This document shows, piece after piece, positions 13,126 through 25,290 of a DNA stretch of 64,000 nucleotides. Each line of letters begins with the position of its first letter. The stretch's first letter is position 1. Made by a program: the position numbers and the translations under genes. A model generated the notes under the pieces. That model made no database searches. It saw nothing but the letters and a program-made list of their open reading frames with translations, and was not told where the DNA came from. The DNA comes from Amyelois transitella. Lineage: Eukaryota; Arthropoda; Insecta; Lepidoptera; Pyralidae. The stretch covers positions 9,787,501 through 9,851,500 of the forward strand of contig NC_083505.1 in assembly GCF_032362555.1 (NCBI RefSeq), written 5' to 3'.

Positions 13126-13254
13126 CCGTATCTTATGCACTCACTATTACACCTAGCTAAACGAAATATTCACGACCTCTTACACAGAGCATGGATTGGC
13201 GGCCCAGTGAATCCTTGCAGTCATTGGAATAATATGTTGCAGTCATAGATCCGC

Positions 13255-13440
13255 TATAATATAACACAAAAAAAACATTAAGGCTATTAAACATGTCACT
13301 ATTTGAATCTAAATTTTATCACTTAGCCGAACAGCTAGCAGCTAACATACAGCTGAACGTGGCGTTTCAGTCTTTTTTGAGAATGTTGGCACTGTCTACC
13401 CCATAAGGGATGAACGTGATTATATATATATGTATGATGG
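13255..13440 (+). repeat. Dispersed repeat, 3' part
   Basis: It shares the ordered strings TGTCACTATTTGAATCT, AGCCGAACAGCT, GAACGTGGC, TTTCAGTCTTTTT and CTACCCCATAAGGGAT with the copy at 28010-28297, and ends in a TA-rich tail. It contains an internal short duplication of the AGCTAACA/AGCTGAAC segment. Confidence 0.75.
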
Positions 13441-15144
13441 ACATAATTTATTTACCAATACATTGTTGTACCTTTTCACAAGAAATTTCCAAAAAGCTAT
13501 GGAAAACAGTGAGTTTTTTCCATAGACGTGAATAACATTGAATATCTATGTTATGTGATATTATTTTATAAATATAGAAATTTCTTTCAGTATTCTCTGT
13601 GACCTTTTTAATGAAGTGCATGTAAATATTTATGTATGAGGATTGCGTCACAAGTATTTCAAGAAACAATAAGTCGCAATAACCGTAGTTACAAGATTTA
13701 TAATTTTAACAAGGCTCGATTGTTTTCTCTTAGTTTCTATCCACATTAAAAAAAGATGCAAAGAAAGTAGCTATATAAACAGAAGAAAATTTACAACATT
13801 TATAAACCCCACGTATTGAAAGTTGTATTATCATATTTAAGCGTGAAAGGGGTTAGTGTGTATTTGACACGACAATCTCAAACCGTTACTGCGATAATGA
13901 GCAAACTGCAGTCGTCCCAGTTAACAGTTCCTTTTACGGTAATGCACCCATGCCCCAGTCACTGCATCTTGCACCTTTCCCACTGTTGTAGTTGCTTGCT
14001 CTGTGGTCTGTGACATACTAACCCCGGTATATCATACCTTGCTTTGAACAAGCCGTCGTTATTAATCATATGGTGTTTTGTGTGCTGGTTATATTGCCAC
14101 ATAAGATTACCGCGTACAGTAGTTTATTTTAAAATAATGAATTTATCATTATTTATTCTAAATCTTACTCATAAGATGTAAATAAAAGTAAGCTACAATG
14201 ACAATGTTCATATCATTTAAATTCGCAAGATTTTTATATCTTTGCTGTATTTCCTCCCTGTAAATCGTTTGCCAGAAAAATGTTATAATTACTTAATTAT
14301 GTTTAAATATCATTAACAACACCTAAAACATCTTTAATTATTAAGGTCTAAGCCTTCAATATTTTTTTTTTATAATTTTCGTGTAAGAATTCGGCATCTA
14401 TAGCGAATTAAGCCTCCCTAGGTATTTATAAAAATAAATTACAAAAATAGAAGAAACTTCAAGTAAAATATGCGTGAATCTTGAACATCAAATAAATATG
14501 CAAATTAAGGGGATTTATGAGTACCTATCCATGACCTCCCTACTCGCATATGCATTTTATTATTCTCCTAAACTTATTTGAAGGCGCTATTGCCGTTATG
14601 AAGTTAATTCTCATCTTTCTGTTTATGGAAATTTAATTTTCTATTGTTCCCTTAACTTCAGATCTATTACATCGGATAAGTTTTCGCGTTTCAGAGAACC
14701 GTTGATGTCTTTGACCCACGCGTGCGTGTGTGTCGTTTGCAATTGTCTTTGGCGGCGTAATTAGCATATAAGGTCTTAGTGCCGCCGACAAAAAATATTT
14801 TAGACATAAAGAAAGACTAAGAAACATATTATGGTTATTATTGCAATTTCATTCACTTGCTTGTTTGGTTATTTTGAAATTGTGTTTATTGAAAAAGTGT
14901 TTTTTTTTTTGGGCGAAATCTGGAAGATATAAAAAAATTAAGGAGAATAAATTTCCTTCAATCTCTTCTTCCTAAATAACATTAAGAATGAATAATTTGA
15001 GTAGTAAGTTAGTTTTAATTTAACGAATATATCTTTATCTTTTTGTCAATCTGTGGAACAAAGAAGTAATTAACGTGTTGGTCGGCGTGGGAGAGTGGAC
15101 TCGGGAGACTGCGCGGGCGCACGTCGCGATCCCGCTAGCCAAAC

Positions 15145-15186
15145 ATGTCGCGGCCATTCACCGAGTTCCTACGTTTGATCATTGCG
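15145..15186 (+). CDS. Candidate alternative first coding exon of PDZ gene
   Basis: A locally GC-rich patch (15075-15170) precedes an ATG in an ideal insect context (CAAACATG). It opens 14 codons (MSRPFTEFLRLIIA) that end exactly at a GT donor in phase 0. The next supported downstream exon, 26431, starts in phase 0, giving an uninterrupted join. This would be an alternative promoter for a short isoform with only the C-terminal PDZ domain. Nothing in the sequence proves transcription, and the donor (GTATCC) is only moderate. Confidence 0.35.
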
Positions 15187-18100
15187 GTATCCTTATTAAC
15201 CTTAGTTTAGTAATTAATAGTGTTCGTTTTTAGAATAATGTTACTACTAATAATCATCACATCGAGATTCAATTTACCTACTTGCACTTTGTATATTCAA
15301 TTTTATATATAAAGCTAATATTATGATATTTTTAAGATATAATAAATAAAGCAAAGCTAAACGTAAGTTATTACTAACTTGATGTTTCAACACTTTGTTT
15401 CGAGTATGAACGATAAAAGCAATGTTATCAAGAACTATCAAGAATTTTTGTTTTACTTCGAAAGTTTTCTTGAATGAATAAATCGAGTAAACGTGTGATA
15501 TCGTATCACGTATAACAGAACGAAACAAATATCTACATAATCTCATTTTACGTGATTGATAGTAGGTAGTACATCTCCGTGTATGTATTTTCGTGAAAAA
15601 ATAAATGTTAAGTATGTAAAAGCATACAATGCTCAAAAAAATACTTCGATAATTTGTAAAAAAAGATTATGAAGTATACCTATACCTTTGTAAAAATATT
15701 TACTTTAGTGTCGAATGCATACCAATTCCTTAATAAATAAAAGGTACAAGGAAATAATCTAACAACGAGCGGCTCAGCATCGTTATCTGTCATTCAAAAC
15801 TGTCTTCTGGAGTAATAAACTTAAACCGGAGACAGGCCACCATAAACACTGTAGTTTAAATGAAGAGATATCTCACATTAAAGAGAACAATTTAATCATC
15901 GTATAAAAATACAGTTCCTTTAAAATGAATACTCAAATCAAATTAGAAGACTCATTGATGGTAAGAATGTATGTGGTGGATGATTTATCCCAGAAAATGA
16001 ACTGCTATATGGGATTTAATGGAGTTCATATAACGCAGCACTTCGCCTCTTTCATGCTGGTAATTAATATAAGATTGACCCTATAAAAACAAAGAGATGC
16101 AGTTAAATAAATCACATACCAAATCAATAATCTACTACTATTATTTCAGTTTAGTTATTTATCTAATCTTTCAGGCACAGTTACTATAATTCATTATGGC
16201 AAGCGATTAACCTTCTGTGCGCTTTAAAAGTGCTCCTCCTTTTTGTGTAGTTTTACATATAATAAGCAAGGCTAAGTTACGAGCCGCCGGAGATTGGTTT
16301 TCTCAGCCCCACTTAATTAAAAAATAACAAGGAGGATGCGCCGCGCACCTGTGTCTCTATGCTTATATTATGCATCTCTTCGTTGTTCTGATTGTGTCTG
16401 CTCAGCGATGCCATAGTTATTATAACAACGTCAATAATGGCTCTGTTTGAAATAATAATGACAGAGTGGTATGATAAAGTCATAAATATTATTATGTAAT
16501 CGATTCAGCCTTTTAATGGGTTTTGCATAAATATGCATACAGACCAATTTGGTAAGACAAACCCAACAATTATATTGTAAAATTTTATTATTTTCTTAAA
16601 AGAACTTTACTCACTCTTATTTCAATTTCATTCATCATAATATAGAGACGTTATATTGACCGTAACGCTAGAAAAATTACAATGGAAATTATGTGAGAAC
16701 AAATTTTATAAACCACGTTTTAACACACTTTTCTAAAGCTTTTTTGTTCTCAAAGTAGTGTATCAAAAACATTAGCAACAGACTGTTGATACCTGAAAAC
16801 AGTGAAAATAAACGCTTCATAGTCAATCTATCCAAGTAAGAAACCATCATTAGAGCTGATGCAATCTCGCAGGTGTGTCCCGTGTCGCTTGCCGATACCC
16901 TTAGGTCTTATCTCTAAAGCCTTTGGCCGACCTATCATGATATTACGTTCCCGGTGATGACTTATTGAACTAATAAAGGTGTTTGTTACCCGAGTACATT
17001 AATAACTAATTGGAATTATAATTAATAATTACTAAATTAATTGGAATTAAAATAAATTTTTCTATTTGGATATCGCAATTAAATCTGTAAAAAATCCACC
17101 CGCGTGTAAGGTTTCTCGAAGTGATTTCATGAAATGTTCTCTTAATGCTTCCCTTTAATTCCTATTGAAACCACAATTGTGTAGCTTCATCCGAAATGAA
17201 CATTGCATATTAAGAATCTGTATCATTCACTAGTCACTCAGTGAGTCATAGAAGAGTTTGATGAGTATTTTTTTGTTCATTGCCAACTCCTAAAACACGA
17301 TGGACATTGTAGCGATTTATCTAAAATTAACCCATATTCTGACGCTTCATAACTTTGCGAACTTCAACAATACGAAATACTTACTTATAGCCGAGTCTTA
17401 GAAAATGATGCCTTTGCAAAGGGCCGGAAGGCTACAGCCGAGCAAGTCCAGACGAACAGTATAAGGTGTTCATTGTAAGAACTGGAACATTAAGCCGGTT
17501 GCAGACGGTATAGACAGATTGAGATCCAACATATATTGGGAGGTCATAAGCCGAAGATATTAAGTAGAGGAAACCTAAGATATCAAATCACAACTAACAC
17601 CGCTCTTTGACATAATTAAATTCAGAAGTTATCTTAATCTTTTTTTAGCACAACCAAAAATGCATCCAGATAATTATGAAAACTAGGTATTAAAACATCC
17701 AAATGCATTTTATTTGACCATAAACATAATCACAATATCTACGGTATCAAAATGTCTAACGCTGTTTGAAATCTTCAAAGCATTTCTCTTTCTTATCTAC
17801 CGACTAGACAATGAAACATCATTCTAGCATGAAATTGATAATAACCTACCTTTCCATCCGCACTCGTGCAATACTACTACTAATTACTATTACAAGTGCG
17901 GAAAGGTTAGAATCGATCGTCTTGATAGTGATGTATCCGATCAGTAGAAAGCGTGTCACGGGGCTTCGTGGTCTTGTAAAAAAGTGCATAATTACGTACA
18001 ACAATAGCCGACAGAAGTCTCGAAGGCCATCTGTGTCGTGTCCTTGTTGCATCCTAACACGCCAGTCAACCATGTCAGTGTTACGAGTACCTCTGGGATT

Positions 18101-20513
18101 ACTTGCATACGGAACGCACTCATTACCAATAATATTGAAATTTGATATCTATATAACTATAGAAACTATATAACTAACAACACACACAAGCACAACTCTT
18201 TAACGATTTTGTCGATTTTTTTATAAATTTTGGGGGTTTTCTAATTCAATCTTTGTGTAACGGGGGTGTATCTACCCAAGTAGGTCTCGATTCAAAGAGG
18301 CAGACGCATAAAACAAAGTACGGTCGATATTTATAATTTTGATACATAGCGTAACGTGATTATATCAAATATAAATACGGAATCCATTTACAACTTTGTA
18401 CGGGTAATTAGACCGAAGAGGCGCAGAACAAAGGTTTCGATATTTCATGCTCAGTGTGGTAGTGAATGAGGAAGGAAATCAATTCCCCTCTAGTGAAAGT
18501 CAATAGAAGAAAACGGAACAAAGGAGTAGTTTCATCGAATAAATAAATTACTACATATGATAATAGGCTTTTCGGTAATACATCTTGAGAATTAATTAGT
18601 CATAATACGAGACGTTAATAAAAATTAAAAGGCATGATACATCAATCTCAATTTGGCCTCCTTTTTTGTATCTAAATTACTTAAATGTATTATATAATTA
18701 TATAAATGTAATATAAATGTTAAAAAGTGTGAATAAATCAAAGAATTACGTGACGATATGTTTTTATATTGTCAAATTGACATTTATTTGGAAGAGACAA
18801 ATCATGTTTTGTTTACAAGTAGCAGACTTAAGAAGATATTTTGTTACGTCCATGGCACAAAAAGAACCGGCTGGCAAACTTGGTGCGCTGTGATAAATAT
18901 GCGCAAATTGACCTACTGTATCGCCAATCAAGTATAAGGTAACATGTGGAATTAATAGATCTTCTGTTATGTACCATATACTGTTTTTATTTTATGAGTA
19001 GAATTTAATTAATTAATTTGTTATTTACAGTAAGCAAGAATTATATTTCTTTTATAAAACATAATAGTTGAGAAAATAGTAAGAAAAATCTTTTTAAACA
19101 TTGATTGATATTAAATAGATATCTTCTATTAACAAGTTATGTTAAAGTTATGTTATAATCAATACATGAGACATGTGACAGTTTGAAAGTGTCGTGTAAT
19201 AATTGTTTATTTATTAAGTCAATAGTAACATTTATGCAACACAATATGGAAACAGGTTTAAGAAATAGTGGCAATTTATTAAAGATGTCTATAAATTTAA
19301 TTTAAACTTAAAATAAAATATAAACACTAGACAGTTACATCAAAACAATTTAAACGCGTTGCAAAAATATAACAAAAATTATTACGCAAATGGCTATTAT
19401 GTGGTACTGCAAAACATAACGACCGAAAACAAAAGCGGCCGCATTGGTATTGTTTACAATTCATCACTGGTTCAATGCGTTCAGTTGAAAGCGATCGAAA
19501 CACTGACCTCAATATAAGATTTAACTTACCTGTCACGGTTATCCTGTTAACTTGTATAAAGCACAGCCTTCTATTTGTAAACAAGTAGGTGGGTTTAAAA
19601 ATGGTGCGTGCACTTTGTCTGAGTGTTGGGACAAGACTGGAGTGTCGGTTGGTCGCCGCGGACGGCCGGCTGCTGGTGGGTGGCGAGTCCCCGTGAATTG
19701 AGCTCACTTCACTGCGACGCGTTTGCTTACTCCGCACACAATGTTCGGTGTAATCCAGCGCAGACGCGTGTAGAACGTCTAAATATATGCATGTGACTAG
19801 TAAAAAGGAGATCGTCTAAAACTGAATTAATCAAATCAAAGATATATTCGGTCGTTTGTCTTTCTAATCAAGATTTTAAACTGACTAACAGAAGGTTGTC
19901 AACATTCGTACAAAAAGATTTCAACGCGCCCTTTGTTGAGCTCGACAAGATTACAAACAATCCAAACAAACAATATACACATTTGCAGAGGGGTAAGCTG
20001 CCTTTGGGTACATTTGCCTCGTGGTATTGGTCTCTCCGTTCTATTTTTAACATTAAGTTTTTTTTTGTAATTCGAATGAATCCTCAGCAACCGTAATTCA
20101 TGTAACTATGGTAAGAACAACATAATATTCTTAATTAATAAAATCGATAATACTATCTGCATTGGTATTGGAGACATACGTACACGTGTCCAAAATAATT
20201 GATTCTACTTGAATCAACTCTGGATGCCGTTAATTCCCACGACTCGAACATTTGTCCAAAACCCGACAAACCGGAAACCACTACGAAAAAAGGCAGAGTA
20301 AGCACCTGCTTTATTGGCATTATAATTGCCATGGCTCTCAGACCCTGGATTCTATACATTAAATAAAATATAGATGGAACCATTTTTGGTGTAGTAAATC
20401 AAGACAAGTAAATCAAGATTGTAACTATTTGTAATAAGAACAAAGAGAAAACTATACTAAAAAATAGACACCCTAGACAACGAAATGAATAATTTACTTT
20501 ACAGCTATTTTAC
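15187..20513. other. Long non-coding stretch, intron of PDZ gene
   Basis: No exon is supported. 19480-19760 is less AT-rich, with several CpGs, and might be a promoter or regulatory patch. The 136-codon minus ORF at 19327-19737 has no recognisable domain and biased low-complexity composition, so I do not call it a gene. Confidence 0.4.
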
Positions 20514-20515
20514 TA

Positions 20516-21833
20516 CTCTGTCAAGAAAGTAGCAGGAAAAGATCAATAATACACAAACTGTTTGTTATTCATCCAAATTTATTTTATCACCTTCAAAATA
20601 TGCTCCTTTAGAAACGATACCCTTACGCCAACGAATAATCCAATCATCAAAACATTTTTTAAACGCTGTTTCCGGAATTGAGGTCAGTTCTCGCCGCGAA
20701 TTCTCTTTTATGTCTTCTACCGATAGAAAACGGGTGCCACGAAGTGGTAATTTGAGTTTAGGAAAAAGAAAAAAGTCGGCTGGAGCCATATCTGGTGAAT
20801 ATGGTGGTTGCTCGATGGTATTTGTTGAGTGTTTGGTTAAAAATTCGTTCACAATGATGGCCTTGTGCGAAGGTGCATTATCATGGTGCAAAATCCAAGA
20901 ATTTTCTTTCCACAAATCTGGCCTTTTTCGTCGGATTTGCTCTCTTAAACGCCGCATAACACTCAAATAATATTCCTTATTTACCGTTTGACCTTCCGGC
21001 AAGAATTCCGAGTGCACAACACCGCGATAGTCAAAGAAAACAGTCAACATGACTTTGACTTTTGAACGACTTTGGCGTGGTTTTTTCGGTTTCGGTTCAG
21101 TTGGAAGGCGCCACTCCGAAGCTTGTTGACTAGTTTGCATGTCAAACTCGTAAACCCACGTCTCGTCACCAGTAACAATGCGTTTCATGAATGTTGGGTC
21201 GGAATTGACTCGTTCTAGCATGTCCTCAGCGACTCTCATGCGATTGAGTTTTTGAAAAAAATTCAGGTCTTTTGGGACTAGCCGAGCGGCAACATGTTTC
21301 ATACCCAAATTATTAGTTAAAATAGTACGGATCGACTCGTGAGATACAGAAAGTTCGGTGGCTATCTCTCTCAAAGTTGAATGAGGATTTTCAGTCACTA
21401 TTTCCTTCACTTTTGCGATGTTAACTTCAGTTGCAGACGTTGATGGCCTACCAGAGCGAGGCAAATCTTCCATCACAACTCGACCGCTTTTAAACGCTTT
21501 GTACCACTCATAAGCACGAGTTTTTGATAAAGTCGATTCACCGTAAGCCTTCTGTAACATTTTCAGTGACTCCGAACACGATATTCCATTGGCAATGCAA
21601 AATTTAAGACAAACTCTTTGTTCGATGTTTTTATCCATTATGAAATTAGCAATACACACTAGATATGATATAACTAAAAATAGCACTGTATTTAATGTAA
21701 ACAACAGATGCAACTCAAACTCCGCGCCAAAATGGAAAACAGTTGTGCCAATCTAACAACAACAAAAAAAACAAAAATTTGAATTTGGAACCATAAATAA
21801 ATAATCCATTCCCGATACTTTTCTGACTGAATG
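20516..21833 (-). mobile_element. Full-length mariner (Tc1/mariner) element, 1318 bp
   Basis: Imperfect inverted ends face each other: CTCTGTCAAGAAAGTAGCAG at 20516-20535, and on the other strand CATTCAGTCAGAAAAGTATC running down from 21833. Both are flanked by TA (20514-20515 and 21834-21835), the mariner target duplication. The 1.3-kb length and single uninterrupted transposase match canonical mariners. It lies in the big intron of the PDZ gene, antisense to it. Confidence 0.92.
20565..21638 (-). CDS. Mariner transposase, apparently intact (357 aa)
   Basis: DDE/D transposase that would bind the element's ends and catalyse cut-and-paste transposition in the nucleus. The start is taken as MDKNIEQRVC at 21638. 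The frame is open a further 25 codons upstream, but those residues are hydrophobic and lie outside the conserved protein. Visible features: an N-terminal helix-turn-helix region with KTRAYEWYKAFKSGR and a SGRPSTS linker; a second HTH with STLREIATELSVSHESIR; then the catalytic triad as GDETWVYEFD, LHHDNAPSH and PPYSPDMAPADFF. Spacing from the second to the third acidic residue (DNAP to ADFF) is 34, the mariner D,D34D signature. The length is normal and there are no stops or frameshifts. Confidence 0.95.
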   Translation of the reverse strand: MDKNIEQRVCLKFCIANGISCSESLKMLQKAYGESTLSKTRAYEWYKAFKSGRVVMEDLPRSGRPSTSATEVNIAKVKEIVTENPHSTLREIATELSVSHESIRTILTNNLGMKHVAARLVPKDLNFFQKLNRMRVAEDMLERVNSDPTFMKRIVTGDETWVYEFDMQTSQQASEWRLPTEPKPKKPRQSRSKVKVMLTVFFDYRGVVHSEFLPEGQTVNKEYYLSVMRRLREQIRRKRPDLWKENSWILHHDNAPSHKAIIVNEFLTKHSTNTIEQPPYSPDMAPADFFLFPKLKLPLRGTRFLSVEDIKENSRRELTSIPETAFKKCFDDWIIRWRKGIVSKGAYFEGDKINLDE

Positions 21834-21835
21834 TA

Positions 21836-22811
21836 TAATAGTACATTATTTGATTTTCCACAAAGTCATTAGTAACCAACAACGTTATGGCGCCAGAACT
21901 AGATCTACCTAATCTACTCGACTCAGACTTAAAGCTATTACCCATTATAATTTCGCTGTTAATTATTAAGACATTAAAACATTCGACACGTATCATGCGT
22001 CCAGCCAGCAGAAAGTAATTAATCACAGCGATTAGTGAAGCATAATGTGCCGGTAAAAGTGAAAATTGCGGATTTGTGTACGTCTGCGACAATTCTGTAA
22101 CAGGTTTCACTGCCGCCATGTTTATCTTCGTGGACTTTCTCATTGTTTGATTTGACACTCATTGTGTTTCGGCCGTGTTGTTGTTTGTTAATGTCACCAC
22201 ATAAATTTCACGTCACGATAATCCATGTCAGAATATTGTCAAAAGTTGATTTATTCCATCAAGCTTTTTTGGTGCAAAGGTCCCTTAACCATTTGTAAAA
22301 CCATGTTATACTTATTTGTAACTTTAAATTAAAATCCAACCTCAATTTAACACCATCGTTGTAACTACTCGGTATCGCAATTTCCTTTTGTAATCAAAAA
22401 AATAACGGGCCATGATTTTGCCCACAGATAAAAAGTGCGAGTTACCTATCATTTATAATTGACTACGCATTGTTACTCAAATAACATTTTGTAAAGTTTT
22501 TAGTTAAAGTGGAATTCTGAGATTATCTTTGGGAGTCTATATAACCTAGCGGTACTTCGCTTTGCGATAATGGTCAATCGTTGCCGCTATTCACGAAGAT
22601 GTGAAATTGTACCTTAAGCTATGACCGTAAAACAAGATATAACACGAAATCTATGACTGTCAGTTAGTCGTGAGAGCATGTACTTAGCAATTTGTTAGCA
22701 CCGTAAGCGTCACGTACTAAAAACTCTCTAATTTGTAATATTCGCATCTGCAAACCACTTATTTATAACGGGCTTCATTAGATATTATTAAAAAAAACTG
22801 ACTGACATAGT
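21836..22811. other. Spacer between mariner and LINE
   Basis: A 147-codon minus ORF (21715-22158) runs from this spacer through the mariner end, so its tail is transposon sequence. Its first about 100 codons (starting MSNQTMRKSTKINMAAVK) match nothing I recognise. No splice-bounded exon is seen. Treat as non-coding. Confidence 0.4.
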
Positions 22812-23616
22812 TCTTATTTATTTATTTATTTAAACTTTATTGCACAAAAACAAAAATGTACAAAAGGCGGACTTAATGCCGTTTGGCATTCTCTACCAGT
22901 CAACCAGCTGACCAAACAGAAAAAACTTTAAGTTGGTGGTGCGATAAAGTGCACATGCATACTGACAAAATACATACATTACAAAAAAAAATGCGTAAAT
23001 ACATACAAGATACATAATATACACTATAAATACATATACAAACATATAATATATAATTATATTATTAGGATGACCCATCATTAATCTGCCGAAGAAAGAA
23101 CCCCTTCACAGCATGTTTGAACGCAGAGCGACTAGGAGCTCTCCTAATCATTTCAGGAAGAGCATTCCAGAGCCTCACAGCCTGAACCTGGAAAGATTTC
23201 TCCAAAAAAGTAGACCGGAACAGAGGAGTACGCAGAGTCAGGTTGTCTGCAGAGCGAAGAGAACGGGAATGGGCGGAACTCAGAAGCTGGAATTTAGATT
23301 TTAAGTAAAGAGGAGAGTGAGCATCATTGAGTAGAGAGTACAACAAACAAAGAATTCTGGCTTTACGACGTTCAGGAATAGGAAGCCATGATAACTGCGA
23401 AAGAAAAAAAGAAATATGATCGTATTTACTGATATTAAAAATAAAGCGAATACAGTTGTTGGCTAATCTGTTGAGTTTAATGAGAAGGCCTTGAGTAAGA
23501 TCGCAGTAACACACGTCGGCATAATCTATAGTAGGAATGACTAAGGATTGGACGAGGGAGATTTCGGTTCTCAGAGGAAGGAAGTTCTTTAGTCTATAAA
23601 GAGAACGAAGCATACC
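22812..23616 (-). mobile_element. 5'-truncated non-LTR retrotransposon (LINE)
   Basis: On the minus strand an open frame (23065-23613) encodes the last about 180 residues of a LINE reverse-transcriptase protein: LYRLKNFLPLRTEISLVQS, then PTIDYADVCY, a WLPIPERRKARILCLLYSLL stretch and RLWNALPEMIRRAPS near the end. The catalytic fingers/palm are missing, so the copy is 5' truncated. About 250 bp of 3' UTR follow, ending in a (TAAA)n tail seen on the plus strand as (TTTA)n at 22813-22832. The ORF has no stops, which suggests a fairly young insertion. Confidence 0.88.
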
Positions 23617-24250
23617 AGTTACTCTACTATTTACTGTTTTTGTTATTATGAGGTAGTTTCGTGAGTTTCATTTGATACCTATATAATGGGATAACAAGAT
23701 GACTAAGTCTGTCGCTCTCAATTTTTTGGTTCATATTGGATATATGTACATATCTTTCTTAAAGTGTCTTGACGCTAACGTATATAATTTACTATAGATA
23801 TCACGGAGCTTTTTATTTATTTCAAATTGCATTGAGCTTTAAAACTACTTACAACAGTTCTCTACCAGTCAACTTAAAAAATTCTTTATCTTCATGAATT
23901 GACTGGTTCAGTTTCGATAACTTTATTTTCCTCTTACTCATTAAATAGGATTTTTTTATAAAATCTTACACTATGTAGATTTCAGTTGCCGCACATTGTA
24001 GGTATAAGGAGTGGCGCGTGTCGAACGACATTCGACGATAGTATCGCATTATTTATAGACGACGCTAACGAGACGCATCGTGTCGGGGCCGCCTTCAGAT
24101 ACAGCTGCTAGATAGCCCCATATACTCTGAAACCTCGTTATGACAAAATCATAAATTAAATAAAATACAAATATTCTGTACATGCTTTCACTGTGGTTGT
24201 TTGAAGATGCGTTTGCCTACGCCGTTTTTATAATTGTCATTTTAATTATT
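23617..24250. other. Non-coding spacer
   Basis: No exon is supported. 23810-23880 looks like a decayed second copy of the LINE 3' end (TTTATTTATTT followed by TTCTCTACCAGTCAAC, as at 22812-22905). Confidence 0.45.
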
Positions 24251-25290
24251 ACTAGCTGACCCGCGCAACTTCGTTTGCGTGTATCCCGCTACTTCGACAA
24301 ATACAGTCAACGCACCAACACATATTGGATACTAATTTTCAATTCACAATAACTTCTCTTTCCCTTAACCGCGTTTAAAATATTAAAATGTTTTTTGGTT
24401 TCTGTGACTCTTCTTTGATCGCCCCCCCTATCAGTTTTTGGAAAAAATATTTAAGATTGTTGTCGCGCTGAAAAGCACGTTTTATTTTTCTCAAAGAGCT
24501 GCGATAAATAAACGCGTCCGATCGCTTCCAATTTCAAAGTGCTAATGGGGAGCCGCTGTTTTTTTTTTTTTTTTTTTTTGACTATGAGAACATAGTTTGC
24601 CTGAGGGGCATTCACTATTACAGCGGGACGTTTTTAGGCGAGGGCTTGACGCTCCTCCTAACAGCCTTAAAGGGGAGCCGCTGCCGCCGACGCGCTATTT
24701 ATAGGGACGCTGCCCCCGCCGCCGCGGCCGGCCCGTACCGTGCCGCAATACTAATATCGTGATATCTCCTAAACTATATGTCTAAATAACACACTGTAAA
24801 CTGCAAAAATAATCTAAATTAAATGCTCGTGATGATGAACTTACTTATTTTGATAAGGATATATGTATTATTGGTTATATCACCAGTTAAACATCACCCA
24901 ACGAATTAAATGTTTTTTTAATACAGAAAAGTAGTTTTTGTGACTTAAATAAAAAAGCTGGATATATGTCATCGCGGACTTTTTTGTAGAACTAATAAAG
25001 ACCAATGTTTTTGCTATACATTGTTCTTACTTGTATCCAACGGTATAAGCGGCGCACGCACAAATGCAATCTTCAATTAGATTTTTTTTCTGACTTCTTG
25101 GACATAAATCGCTATAACTCAGCTAATATAGTTTCAATGTATTTCAATTATATATAAAAACCTGTCGGAGAAAATACTCTTTCTATTAGTGAAAACCGCA
25201 TCAAAATCCGTTGCGTAGTTTTAAAGTTTTATGCATACGAAGGGACTACAGACAAAATGGGCGACTTTGTTTTATACTATGTAGTGATTT
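24251..25290. repeat. Dispersed insect-type repeat, interrupted by a retroinsertion
   Basis: The left end ACTAGCTGACCCGCGCAACT and right end GCGACTTTGTTTTATACTAT are typical boundary strings of a repeat family common in arthropod genomes (from general knowledge; class not determined). It contains AAAACCGCATCAAAATCCGT just before the right end. A 113-bp poly(T)-headed insertion interrupts it at 24559. Confidence 0.65.
24559..24671 (-). mobile_element. Short retrotransposed insertion with 12-bp target-site duplication
   Basis: A run of 21 T (24559-24579), i.e. poly(A) on the minus strand, begins a 113-bp segment. It is flanked on both sides by GGGGAGCCGCTG (24547-24558 and 24672-24683). Removing the insert and one copy restores a continuous GC-rich host repeat. 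This is the hallmark of target-primed reverse transcription. It could be a SINE or the 3' end of a LINE. Confidence 0.82.

Larger units (their letters stand above)
9188..15144. other. Long non-coding stretch, intron of PDZ gene
   Basis: No exon is supported. Degenerate tRNA-like pieces occur near 10080-10140 and at 13029-13125. A dispersed-repeat 3' fragment lies at 13255-13440. Listed ORFs of 60-120 codons are AT-rich with no domain. Confidence 0.45.

Noticed and set aside
15274-15636. 120-codon minus-strand ORF
   Set aside because: AT-rich, low-complexity frame rich in I, Y, L and N; expected by chance at this composition.
17811-18173. 120-codon plus-strand ORF
   Set aside because: No domain; overlapped by an antisense ORF of equal quality, and no splice signals.
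19327-19737. 136-codon minus-strand ORF
   Set aside because: It has no domain, composition is unlike the real exons, and there is no supporting splice or promoter arrangement.
21715-22158. 147-codon minus-strand ORF next to mariner
   Set aside because: It reads into the mariner end; the remainder matches no family and has no splice context.
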